A stretch of 64,000 nt of DNA. It comes from Liolophura sinensis. Its lineage: Eukaryota > Mollusca > Polyplacophora > Chitonida > Chitonidae. The notes under the pieces are model-generated. The model saw only the letters and a list, made by a program, of their open reading frames with translations. It made no database searches and was not told where the DNA came from. The stretch spans positions 92,249,805 to 92,313,804 of the forward strand of contig NC_088295.1 of NCBI RefSeq assembly GCF_032854445.1, given 5' to 3'. The position numbers and the translations under genes were made by a program. This document shows positions 37,101 to 48,012 of this stretch, piece after piece; the stretch's first letter is position 1; each line of letters starts with the position of its first letter.

Positions 37101-40100
37101 AGCCTGGAAATACACAGTGTTGCTCATGTCATACAGGTCGGAAAAATACAGTGTTGCTCATGTCATACAGCCTAGAAACACACAATGTAAACTACACTGC
37201 TCATGTCATACAGCCTGGAAACACACAGTGTAAGCTACACTGCTCGTGTCATACAGTCTGGAAACACACAGTGTAAGCTACACTCCTCATGTCATACAGC
37301 CTGGAAATACACAGTGTTGCTCATGTCATACAGGGTGGAAAAATACAGTGTTGCTCATGTCATACAGCCTGGAAACACACAGTGTAAGCTACACTGCTCA
37401 TGTCATACAGCCTGGAAATATACAGTGTTGCTCATGTCATACAGCCAGGAAAAACACTGTGTAAGCTACACTGCTCATGTCATACAGCCTGGAAATATAC
37501 AGTGTTGCTATGTCATACAGCCAGGAAATACACAGTGCTGCTCATGTTATACAACCTGGAAATATACAGTGTTGCTCACGTCATACAGCCTGGAAACACA
37601 CAATATAAAGTACACTGCTCATGTTATACAGTCTGGAAACACACAGTGTAAACTACACTGCTCATGTCATACAACCTGGAAAAACACCGTGTAAGCTGCA
37701 CTGCTCATGTCATACAGCCTGGGAATATACAGTGCTGCTCATGTCATACAGCCAGGAAATACAAAGTGCTGCTCATGTTATACAGTCTGGAAACACACAG
37801 TGTAAACTACACTGCTCATGTCATACAACCTGGAAAAACACAGTGTAAGCTACACTGCTCATGTCATACAGCCTGGAAATACAGTGCTGCTCATGTCATA
37901 CAGCCAGGAAATACACAGTGCTGCTCATGTTATACAACCTGGAAATATACAGTGTAAACTACACTGCTCATGTTATACAGTCTGGAAACACACAAATGTA
38001 AGCTACACTGCTCATGTCATACAGTCTGGAAAAACACTGTGTAAGCTACACTGCTCATGTTATACAGCTTGGAATCACACAGTGTAAGATACATTGCTCA
38101 TGTCATATAGCCTGGAAACACACAGTGTAAGCTACACTGCTCAAGTCATACAGTCTGGAAATATACAGTGTTGCTATGTCATACAGCCTGGAAACACACA
38201 GTGTAAGCTACACTGTTCATGTTAAACAGCTTGGAATCACAAAGTGTAAGATACATTGCTCATGTCATATAGCCTGGAAACACACAGTGTAAGCTACACT
38301 GCTCATGTTATACAGCTTGGAATCACACAGTGTAAGATACATTGCTCATGTCATATAGCCTGGAAACACACAGTGTAAGCTACACTGCTCATGTCATACA
38401 ACCTGAAAATATAGTGTTGCTCATGTCATGCAGTCTGGAAACACACAGTGTAAGCGACATTGCTCATGTCATACAGTCTGGAAATATACAGTGTTGCTCA
38501 CGTCATACAACCTGGAAAAACATAGTGTAAGCTACACTGCTCATGTTATACTGCATGGAAACACACAGTGTAGGCTACACTGCTCATGTCATACAACCTG
38601 GAAAAACACAGTGTAAGCTACACTGTTCATGTTAAACAGCTTGGAATCACAAAGTGTAAGATACATTGCTCATGTCATATAGCCTGGAAACACACAGTGT
38701 AAGCTACACTGCTCATGTTATACAGCTTGGAATCACACAGTGTAAGATACATTGCTCATGTCATATAGCCTGGAAACACACAGTGTAAGCTACACTGCTC
38801 ATGTCATACAACCTGAAAATATAGTGTTGCTCATGTCATGCAGTCTGGAAACACACAGTGTAAGCGACATTGCTCATGTCATACAGTCTGGAAATATACA
38901 GTGTTGCTCACGTCATACAACCTGGAAAAACATAGTGTAAGCTACACTGCTCATGTTATACTGCATGGAAACACACAGTGTAGGCTACACTGCTCATGTC
39001 ATACAACCTGGAAAAACACAGTGTAAGCTACACTGCTCATGTTATACTGCCCGGAAACACACAGTGTAAGCTACACTGCTCATGTCATACAACCTGGAAA
39101 AACACTGTGTAAGCTACACTGCTCATGTTATACTGCCCGGAAACACACAGTGTAAGCTGCACTGCTCATCTTATACAGCTTGGAAATCCTTTGTTACTCA
39201 TACCACACAGCCTGGAAATACTTTGTTGATCATGTTACACAGCCTGGAAATACACAGTGTAAGCTACACTTCACATGTCACATAACTTTGAAATACACAG
39301 TTTATCATGTCATACAGCCTAGAAATACACTGTTCCTCTGGGCTCTGTTTCCTCCCACCATAATGCTGGTCGCCGTCGCGTAAGTGAAATATTCTAGAAT
39401 AAATCAAATAAATAAATAAATAAATACACAGTGTAAGCTACACTGTTCATGTCATACAGAATGGAAACACACACTGCTCACTTTACAGAGCCTAGAAATG
39501 CACAGTGTAAGCCACACTTCTCGTGTTACACAGTCTGGAAATACAAGCTATATTTCTCATGTTATACATAAACCCTTTGCTGTACCATCACCACTGGTAT
39601 GCCTGAGAGTGCCTCAACTCTCTGGTGGAAACTGTCCACATGTAATGTACCATCACATTATAAACTCTGCTGTACCACTACCACTGGTATGTCTGGGTGT
39701 GTCTTGGCACCCTGGCTGAAACTGACAACATGTAATGTACCATCACATTATAAACTCTGCTGTACCACTACCACTGGTATGTCTGGGTGTGTCTTGGCAC
39801 CCTGGCTGAAACTGTCCACATGTAATATACCATCACATTATACACTCCGCTGTAACATTACCACTGGTATGTCTGGGTGTGTCTTCGCACCCTAGCTAAA
39901 ACTGTCCACATGTAATGTACCATCACATTATACACTCTGCTGTACCATTACCACTGGTAGTGTGCCCCTGAGACATTATACCATCATCTATACCTTTGAC
40001 ACTGGTATGTCTGGGTGTGCCCTGGTATATAATACCATCAGCTGTGCGATTACCAATGGTACGACCAGATGTGCCCTGGTACATTATACCATCAGCTGTA

Positions 40101-43100
40101 CTATTACCACTGGTATGCCTGAGTGTGCCCAGGTACATTATACCATCAGTTGTACTGTTACAACTGGCATGTCTGAGAGTGCCCTGGTACATTATACCAT
40201 CAACTGTATCATTACCAATGGTATGTCCAGATGTGCCCTGGTACATTATACCATCAGCTGTACTATTACCACTGGTATGCCTGAGTGTGCCAAGGTACAT
40301 TATGCCATCAGTTGTACTGTTACAACTGGCATGTCTGAGTGTGCCCTGGTACATTATACCATCAACTGTACCATTACCAATGGTATGTCCCGATGTGCCC
40401 TGGTATATTATACCATCAGCTATACCACTACCACTGGTATGTCTGGGTGTGTCTTGGCACCCTAGCTAAAACTGTCCGTATGTAATGTACCATTACATTA
40501 TACACTCCGCTGTACCACTACAACTGGTATGTCTGGGTGTGCCCCAGACATTATACCATCAGCTGTGCAATTACCAATGGTATGTCCAGATGTGCCCTGG
40601 CACATTATACCATCAGCTGTACTATTACCACTGGTATGCCTGATAGTGTCCAGGTACATTATACCATCAGTTGTACCGTTACAACTGGCATGTCTGAGTG
40701 TGCCCCAGTACATAATACCACCAGCTGTACCATTACCAATGGTATGTCCCGATGTGCCCCGGTACATTATACCATCAGCTGTACCTTTAACCCTGGTATG
40801 TCTGGGTGTGCCCTGAGAAATTATACCATAAACTGTACCATTACCACTGGCATGTCTGAGTGTGCCTGGGTACATTATACCATCAGCTGTACCTTTAACC
40901 CTGGTATGTCTGGGTGTGCCCTGCTACATTATACCATCAGCTGTAGCAATACCAATGGTATGTCGAGATGTGCCCTGGTACATTGTACCATCAGCTGTAC
41001 TATTAACACTGGAATGTCTAAGTGTGCCCTGGTACATTATACCATCAACTGTACCATTACCAATGGTATTTCTGGGTGTGCCCCAGTACATTATACTATC
41101 AGCTGTACCATCACCATGTAATAGTATATCTGAGTGTGCCTGGGTACCTTATACCATCAGCTGTACTAGTACCAATGGTACTAGTGCCCTGGTACATTAT
41201 ACAATTACCACTGGTATGGCCAGGTGTGAGCTGCTACATTATACCATCATGTATACCATTACCATTTGTATGTCCTGGAGTGCTGCGACACTCTATCTGA
41301 AACTGTCCAAACTTAATGTGGTCCCCATCATTAATTTTCTTGTCTGACTTGGCACCGCTCACTTCTGCTATAACACTTTGACACTTGGGCAATCTTCTTT
41401 TGATTTCACCTGACCCGGTCACATGATCGGCATGAACATGTGTGTTTACTGCCAAAAAAAGTAAAGAGGCACATCAGCATGTTCCACAGAATATAATGAT
41501 AAGAGGTTCCTTTCTATCATACACTCACAGACAGGACAGGATTTCCTTACGCCAAAAAAATGCTACATACCGGTATTTGTTTTAGTTTACATGTGTCAGT
41601 AAGGTTCAATAAAACCTAGAATATAAATTGTTAACAGTTAACAGTGTCTACAACCACATCGGGCCACGAAATCTAGGTGGTCGGAGTAACCAAAAAATGG
41701 GTTACAGGTTTTAAGCCTTGAATAACCCTGATCGTTCGGTTCTCCTTAACTCTTTGTTCCAGGGTACAAATTGGCATAACTGATTTATCAGTGTGCACAA
41801 TAACACTCCAGGTAACTGACGTGCAAACGTTTGTTTCATTCGTGCCAAATTTCGTAGCCTGAATGTGTTTGATTTTTATAGAGGAAGTATGTCACTGTTA
41901 CCCTTTGTACTCAATGGAACTATGTGCCATCACTACATAGGTTATCTGATGTTTAACCCCACTCCAGTATGACCTTATCTCAGTATTACCTGCATAGATG
42001 AGATTGAGCTGGAGGTCCTTAACTATCTGCACGTCCCGGTCCACCAACTCTAGCACAGGGTCAATCAGGATTGCCTCCCTTGATGCACTATCAGCCAGCA
42101 AATAGGTGTAGGTATACGACTTAAAATCAAACAGCTGAATGAGATAAAAAAACACACAAAACATAACTACTGATCCCTGGTATCAGTGAAGTGTGCCAAA
42201 TCCCTGGCATACATTCAATATTTAACCATGCTTTTTGGGGTGGGGGTGGGGGGGGGGGGGGGGGTGAATGTGGCTGGATGAATTTTGACAGCCAGGAATT
42301 GTAGTATTACATGATAAGACTTATGAAAAATTGACAAGTGATTCTATAAACATACAATAATATGCATGATTATTGTGTTTGTGCATACACCTACTTGCAA
42401 TAATTATATACTGCATATTGATCCTGTGGGACATTAGGCCATATAACACCATCATGATTTCAAGTACATGTGTACTGGTCCGCATGGTACCTTTCACTGA
42501 AACAACTAAACCAGCCAAAACTGGCCACAGCTATATAGATATGTAACTGGTACAGCTGCCTGCTGCTAGATTATTGTACCACTCACACAAAGGTCACCGA
42601 GTTTCACCACATACAACACACACTTTAACATATTAGGCTCCATTTGGAACATGTCTTGGGACGTTGGTGATCTCTGAAGCTGGACCCTCACCTATACTTG
42701 GCTGGGACAGGCATTCAGCTTGCCTTTGAATGAACCCCTCTGCATACTGTTTAGGAGAGGATTACATCAGAATCAAACTTACTGTGCTGTAGGCCTACCC
42801 TTGAGCTGATTGTCTTATTACATCACTTCAGCTTGTCTACAACTGCAAATAATATCATTAAACTTTGCTCTATTTGGGCCTGTTTTTATGTTGAAACATA
42901 CTATATAGCTCCAAAGAGCTACCGGTACATTAAACTGTAAGGGGTACAAAGGCTGTCTAGCCAAAAGGTATGCAGTACGCATGGGGGCCTAAGCGTAATG
43001 CGTTCAGGATAACATACCTCCGCACATCTGTAACTTACACCACGAGCACGCTTACCTGACGAAACAAGTATTCTTTCGAGGAGAACGATGTTGACATATT

Positions 43101-43247
43101 TTTCGCTTCTGCTGAGATCGGTTTCGTTTTGAACAAGCCCACCCTCAAGCGTGGAACGTCAGCCGCGTAAGTTTTGACGCCGTAATGTTGACGTCGCTGT
43201 TCGAGAATTGACTGCCGCATCTTTAGCCAATGTCCTCTAACAAGCAT
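34184..43247 (-). CDS. ETHE1: ETHE1, mitochondrial persulfide dioxygenase
   Basis: ETHE1 oxidises glutathione persulfide to sulfite in the mitochondrial matrix as part of sulfide detoxification; it is a mononuclear non-haem iron enzyme of the metallo-beta-lactamase fold. Exons (high to low): 43056-43247, 41990-42134, 41263-41448, 36345-36437, 36104-36193, 34561-34677, 34184-34239, all phases consistent, 292 residues. The family motifs are present: [22 protein letters not shown] (metal-binding HxHxDH), [32 protein letters not shown] and the end [13 protein letters not shown]. The basic N-terminus beginning [13 protein letters not shown] suits a mitochondrial presequence. An in-frame ATG at 43322 would add 25 residues, so the start is open. 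Human ETHE1 has about 254 residues; the extra length is at the N-terminus. Intron 3 is 4.8 kb, nearly all tandem repeat. Confidence 0.96.
34811..35415. repeat. 37-bp minisatellite in ETHE1 intron 5
   Basis: About 16 copies of a 37-bp unit (CATGATGAAGACATGTCACC, TCACTGGAATGCCATGT). Each unit contains the inverted pair CATGTC...GACATG, so a short hairpin with an 8-base loop can form in every unit on either strand. It does not resemble the exon 5 or exon 6 junctions. Confidence 0.95.
35755..36103. repeat. degenerate repeat copying the ETHE1 exon 5 donor junction
   Basis: About ten degenerate units of 33-36 bp abut exon 5. On the gene's strand the true junction reads CATGATTACACAG|GTAAGT, and the units read with variations CATGATTACACAG|GTAAGT then ATCAACACCTGTT. 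Each copy therefore contains about 13 bases of exon 5 end (the HDYT codons) and a donor-like site. The real donor is the unit nearest the exon. Confidence 0.85.
36600..39550. repeat. 34/43-bp minisatellite copying the ETHE1 exon 4 acceptor junction
   Basis: A 3-kb array of mixed 34- and 43-bp units (plus strand TGCTCATGTCATACAGCCTG then GAAATATACAGTGT or GAAACACACAGTGTAAGCTAC). The edge of exon 4 reads ATGTCATACAACCTGGAAAT, so on the gene's strand each unit reproduces TATATTTCCAG|GTTGTATGACAT, the acceptor plus 12 exonic bases. A 410-bp higher-order block is duplicated (38342-38616 matches 38752-39026). Degenerate copies start directly at the exon. Confidence 0.93.
39326..39430 (+). mobile_element. 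SINE (family 1) 3' fragment inserted in the ETHE1 intron 3 minisatellite
   Basis: CTCTGGGCTCTGTTTCCTCC, CACCATAATGCTGGTCGCCG, TCGCGTAAGTGAAATATTCT and an (AAAT)n tail interrupt the 34/43-bp array near its outer end. Array units resume after it, so the element landed in, or was carried by, the repeat. Confidence 0.82.
39560..41262. repeat. 54-bp minisatellite copying the ETHE1 exon 3 donor junction
   Basis: About 30 copies of a 54-bp unit (plus strand TACATTATACCATCAGCTGT, ACCATTACCAATGGTATGTC, CAGATGTGCCCTGG), many arranged as a 162-bp trimer. The exon 3 boundary reads TACATTATACCATCATGTAT, ACCATTACC|ATTTGTATGTC, clearly the same unit. On the gene's strand each copy has GGACATACCATTG|GTAATGG, that is about 25 bases of exon 3 (the TPGHTN codons) plus a donor-like site. 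The array runs to the donor itself. Confidence 0.95.
42237..42264 (+). repeat. poly-G tract in ETHE1 intron 1
   Basis: A 28-bp tract of G broken by two T residues; it could fold as a G-quadruplex on the strand opposite the ETHE1 coding strand. Its exact length should be treated with caution because long homopolymers are error-prone. Confidence 0.85.
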
Positions 43248-43322
43248 TCCCTTGTCATGGTAGATGGTTTTCCCTAAAACACAAACCACGGAAAGCGCTG
43301 GTCGTTGGCAAAGCACAAACAT

Positions 43323-44528
43323 CGTCAACTGTCGTATTTAACCTATGAACAACCCATCAGCGAACACGACGGTCTACGTGACGACTACACGACGCACACA
43401 GCACTGTCACAACGTAGGTCGGCCTGACAGCTGCGCATGCCCTTTAAGCGTATCATGTACCAACTTCCGTATTCAGTAAAGACTGGAAGGAGTCAAGTTT
43501 TGAAAAAATTCCGCTCTTGGAGAAAGAGCTGAAAATACTGGAATTTGAGTCCGTACTTTTTATATTAGTAGACAGTTTTCACCACTACAACTGTACCGAG
43601 AGATCGCCGCCTACATATTAATACAGCGAGAAGTATGTGCGGAATAAGGGCATGTGTACCCGGGAATGATCTCCAAAGTTTGCATTCTCATTTTTGAAAA
43701 CATAAACAAGACCAGTGCATCTACAGTTGCAGTAGGTACACGTTTAACAGACAGATTAGTGCATAAATTCATGAATACCGTACACTAGAATTTCAATTAA
43801 CCATGCAACCTGTATTCGAAGATAAGTAAGAGACACAGTTGATGACATGCTTGTGAAAACGAACCTTGTACGAAAGTTGTAGCTGTTGTGGACTAGAAAA
43901 CATCAGCACTTGCGCCCACTTTCACAAAACTTTGTAAATCAGTTTTTCGTCACATTTCTGGAAAATAAGGTCGCCTTATGGATCCATAACCTAACCTAAC
44001 CGGCAGAAGTTGACGAAAAGAAATATGACGTTTTGAGCTAGAATTGTGATGGGGGCATCTGGAACCAAATAGGACAATTTGTAAGCCATTGACTATCGTG
44101 GTTATTTCAAGTTTAGGGCATGGTACTATATTTTGTGGTTTTTCATTTACATCTTAAGAGCCAACTTTTACTAGTTCATGTACTAAATGTTCTGTACATA
44201 TTGACATAAATTACCATTCAAAAACAAGAGTGGATTGCAGAAATGATTCAGTCAGGTAAATAAATTCATTGAATTGTGTGATTGATGTACATCACACCAT
44301 CAAATCCCAACAGATAGACTCTGCATGGGCCTGAAGAGCTTTGTGCTTTTCCTTAAACTGCTAAATGCTGAGGACCAAGTGAAGAATAAAAGTATAAAAT
44401 CACCAGTATAAAATCTGCATAAATTTAAAGATGTAACACTTCAAACTGTTCTGATGTCATTTCAGCAAATAACCTAGCTCCTTTTATTTTACCTTTTTGT
44501 CTATGTGTTTGCCTGTAGGTGAGTGGAG
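43323..44528. promoter_or_regulatory. shared interval between divergent ETHE1 and ANAPC13
   Basis: The two genes point away from each other with about 1.2 kb between their start codons. The ETHE1-proximal part (43330-43650) is richer in CpG than the surroundings and is the likely bidirectional promoter. The ANAPC13 start codon lies 10 bp downstream of a good acceptor (TTTGCCTGTAG|GTGAGTGGAG), so ANAPC13 must have at least one untranslated exon in this interval; I could not fix its donor. Confidence 0.5.
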
Positions 44529-44753
44529 ATGGACAGCGAGGTAAGCCGCGATGGTCGTGTGATGGACCTCATCGATGAGAAGTGGCGAGAGGACCAGTTG
44601 CCCATGGAGGACGTGGCCGTTCCTCAGATGGAACTGCCGGAGCTGGAACCCGATAATGGACCAACGAGCGAGACCCAGGAGGAACAGGAGCAGAAATGGA
44701 CAGACCTCGGATTGTCCACGTTACATGAACAACCCCCGTCCTCATCAGGCTAA
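44529..44753 (+). CDS. ANAPC13: ANAPC13, anaphase-promoting complex subunit 13
   Basis: A 74-residue protein in a single coding exon. It begins MDSEVSRDGRVMDLIDEKW and continues REDQLPMEDVAVP, ELPELEPDNGP and QKWTDLGLSTLHE, the conserved backbone of APC13 (yeast Swm1), a small mostly unstructured subunit that stabilises TPR subunits of the APC/C ubiquitin ligase in mitosis. The length equals the vertebrate protein. The upstream acceptor at 44519 shows a 5' UTR intron. A long 106-bp tandem array begins about 170 bp after the stop, possibly inside the 3' UTR. Confidence 0.97.
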   Translation: MDSEVSRDGRVMDLIDEKWREDQLPMEDVAVPQMELPELEPDNGPTSETQEEQEQKWTDLGLSTLHEQPPSSSG

Positions 44754-44924
44754 CCAAGGAATATTCCACTGGCCTGCTTTAGAGTACTTGCATAAACTGT
44801 GAACAATGAAAAAAAAAACCTTCCCTGTACAGGTTATCAGAGGTTTGTTCCCATGGTCTGGTTACTGCTGTTATTTGTCCATGTAGCACTGGGTTGTGAA
44901 ATTGTGACTAGCAGCCCTCAAGCT

Positions 44925-46010
44925 GTATGTAGCACGGAAAGGTAAATAGCTACATGTTTCACTGAGCTGTGAATGCTAACTGTTCTCAGGTTAGCAGGAA
45001 TGATGTGAATAGGTACTGTCTTCAAGCTGCATGTAGCACGGAAAGGTAAATAGCTACATGTTTTACTGAGCTGTGAATGCTAACTGTCCTCAGGTTAGGA
45101 GGAATGAGATGTGAATAGGTACTGTCTTCAAACTGCATGTAGCACGAAAAGGTAAATAGCTAAATGTCTTACTGAGCTGTGAATGCTAACTGTTCTCAGG
45201 TTAGCAGGAATGAGATGTGAATAGGTACTGTCTTCAAACTGCATGTAGCACGAAAGGTAAATAGCTACATGTTTTACTGAGCTGTGAATGCTAACTGTTC
45301 TCAGGTTAGGAGGAATGAGATGTGAATAGGTACTGTCTTCAAACTGCATGTAGCACGGAAAGGTAAATAGCTACATGTTTCACTGAGCTGTGAATGTTAA
45401 CTGTTCTCAGGTTAGCAGGAATGAGATGGGAATAGGTACTGTCTTCAAACTGCATGTAGCACGGAAAGGTAAATAGCTACATGTTTCACTGAGCTGTGAA
45501 TGCTAACTGTTCTCAGGTTAGGAGGAATGAGATGTGAATAGGTACTGCCTTCAAGCTGTATGTAGCACGGAAAGGTAAATAGCTACATGTTTCACTGAGC
45601 TGTGAATGCTAACTGTTCTCAGGTTAGGAGGAATGAGATGTGAATAGGTACTGTCTTCAAACTGCATGTAGCACGGAAAGGTAAATAGCTACATGTTTCA
45701 CTGAGCTGTGAATGCTAACTGTTCTCAGGTTAGGAGGAATGAGATGTGAATAGGTACTGTCTTCAAACTGCATGTAGCACGGAAAGGTAAATAGCTACAT
45801 GTTTTACTGAGCTGTGAATGTTAACTGTTCTCAGGTTAGCAGGAATGAGATGTGAATAGGTACTGTCTTCAAACTGCATGTAGCACGGAAAGGTAAATAG
45901 CTACATGTTTCACTGAGCTGTGAATGCTAACTGTTCTCAGGTTAGCAGGAATGAGATGTGAATAGGTACTGTCTTCAAACTGCATGTAGCACTGGACTGC
46001 AATCTTCGTG
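44925..46010. repeat. 106-bp minisatellite downstream of ANAPC13
   Basis: About ten copies of a 105-106-bp unit: GCATGTAGCACGGAAAGGTA, AATAGCTACATGTTTCACTG, AGCTGTGAATGCTAACTGTT, CTCAGGTTAGCAGGAATGAG, ATGTGAATAGGTACTGTCTT, CAAACT. The landmark GCATGTAGCAC recurs at 45029, 45135, 45241, 45346 and 45452. Copies are more than 95 percent alike by eye. Confidence 0.96.
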
Positions 46011-46179
46011 CTACTTGTAGCACTTGGCTGTGAAAAGCTACATGTAACCAAGTTTTAATAGTGTGAATGGTTTTTACATGTATTACATGTTTATACCATA
46101 GGTTGTTGCCATAGTTACAATCAAGTTGAGTTGACTATAGCTGAATTGAACCACACCAAGTATTAACTGTCAGCACAAT

Positions 46180-46408
46180 GACTCGGGGAGCCTCTCAGAA
46201 GGGCAGTCGCTGTGAGTTCAAGTCCAGTTCATGCAGGTTTCTTCTCCGGTCATACGTGGGATGGTCTGTCAAAAGCCTGCAGATGGCCATGGGTCTCGCC
46301 TGGGCTCTGCTTGGTTTCCTCTCACCATTGTTGTTACATGAAATGTAGGTATAATAAGTAAAATACTCTTGAGTACGGTGAAAACATCAATCATAAAGTA
46401 AATAAATG
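46180..46408 (+). mobile_element. SINE (family 1), nearly full length but diverged
   Basis: It shows a degraded tRNA-like head ending GTGAGTTCAAGTCCAG (box B-like), the body TCTCCGGTCATACGTGGGAT, GGTCTGTCAAAAGCCTGCAG, GGGCTCTGCTTGGTTTCCTC, and the end ACTCTTGAGTACGGTGAAAA with an AAATAAATG tail. It is the most complete member of the family here. Confidence 0.78.
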
Positions 46409-46692
46409 TCTGTTGGAGTTGCCTAGTCAGCAGCTCTCTGTCACACATATTCATATGTGAATAAATAAATGTAATATTGAGCATGTAAAAATGCTTGTTT
46501 TTTGTGTATGTCTTTTGTTGTTGTTGTTGTTTTATTTTCGTGTGTACAGACCACTAGAAGCTAACTGTCCCCCAAACAGTGGTAGCTTAGATAAATGATA
46601 AGGGATGGAAATGTTTACGGCCGCTCTGTACATCCTTTAGTTCTATGCTGACAGTGTGGTTAATAGGTGTAAGGATGGATCATGGTTTAAGT

Positions 46693-46800
46693 ATATGAAC
46701 CAGCCTGGTTTCCTTCCTCCATATTAATGCCCACTGTCGCTGTATAAGGGAAATACTCCTGGGTACAGCACAAAACAGATAGAGAAATAATACATGTAGG
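46693..46800 (+). mobile_element. SINE (family 1) 3' fragment
   Basis: CCTGGTTTCCTTCCTCCATA, CCCACTGTCGCTGTATAAGG, GAAATACTCCTGGGTACAGC, then a decayed A-rich tail. It is more diverged than the copy 500 bp to its left. Confidence 0.68.
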
Positions 46801-47998
46801 GCTACATGTACGTGGATCAAATTCTGCAGACATCACAAATTTTAGAAGTGCCTCCTCATGTGGTTTCCCCTTACATAGCGAATGCTATAACAGTAACTCT
46901 GCGATGTGGGCAGAGAGGATCTTGAGCCATGGGAAACTTCTAGAGGCAATCTGCATGCATGGTGTGTTAGTTTCTTAGTTTAGGTGAATAATGTAATCTG
47001 TGTCTGTGTTACTTTTTTTACCAGTGTGAAAGGACCTCACAATTCAGCATTCTGTATCAAAATAGTAGCCTAGTCAAGTCAGGGATTTGTTCCAGTATGA
47101 ATATGAACTGTTTTCCCATACCAGTACAGTGTTCCAGTATGAATATGAACTGTTTTCCCATACGGTACCAGTACAGTGTTCCAGTAAATTGGGTGCTCGG
47201 GAGATAGCCGTTGCTGTGAAGTGGAATGATGTAATTGTCTACAGCTGCTACTATACAAGGCTAATGCTACACGTCCATCAACCAACCAGCAACCCTTTAT
47301 CTCACTGTTCTAGCCAGCAGAGATGAAAATGTGATGTAGATTGTTTCCTAAATTATTACCATTTGGTACAAAGTTGTGCAAGTTTTGGGGTGTCTCATGG
47401 AAACAACAATTTTGTCATTTCCACTTTTGCTTGATGTTACATCACACAAGAAGTCGTCAGTTAACCCTCTGAGGTCTGAAAATGAAGAGCACTGATCACC
47501 ACTGAGGTAGGGCTAGTAGAGATCACACTTCACTGTAGCCCCTTGCAATTCATTGTAAACATACATGTACAGTGTATGGTAAGACTCACTGAGCCTACTG
47601 ATGTGGTAACTGCTGTGTTTTATTCATATGTTCCTGTGTTAATTACTTCTCTTTTTGAAACGGTATAATCGATGGAACAGCTATGAATCATAAAGATACC
47701 CTTGTGACATATAAACTATGAGCACAAGAAACTGTACTGAAAGTTTCCTGTCAAACAGGGAAGCCTGTTACATTTTGTTAAAAATATTTTCTAATCATAT
47801 ATCTATTCTAACTTGACAAATTCCAGCTTTTGTAATTCGTGACATTCGTAAGTAGAATTATTAAGGCAAGACAAATGCCAGCTTTTTCAATAAGTTGTTA
47901 TTTATTTCCAACATTATATTTTTATGGAGGACTTGCAACGGGGCTGCCGCCAAGAGTTATGTCCCCTGATCCGCATGGACACTTCTGCACATGCGCTC
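46801..47998. other. unique sequence upstream of CFAP44
   Basis: No supported gene. A short duplication at about 47091-47180 repeats GTTCCAGTATGAATATGAAC and TGTTTTCCCATAC. The rest shows no clear structure. Confidence 0.6.
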
Positions 47999-48012
47999 GC
48001 GACCATGGCAAC
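47999..48012 (+). promoter_or_regulatory. X-box-like RFX site overlapping the CFAP44 start region
   Basis: GCGACCATGGCAAC fits the X-box consensus GTNRCC-N(0-3)-RGYAAC with one mismatch (C for T at position 2). RFX factors use X-boxes to switch on ciliary genes, which suits CFAP44. It overlaps the likely ATG at 48005. The palindrome ACCATGGCAACC could equally be just a start-codon context, so confidence is moderate. Confidence 0.35.

Noticed and set aside
36827-41347. Many overlapping 60-190 codon ORFs in 36.8-41.3 kb
   Set aside because: All are translations of the two ETHE1 intron 3 minisatellites.
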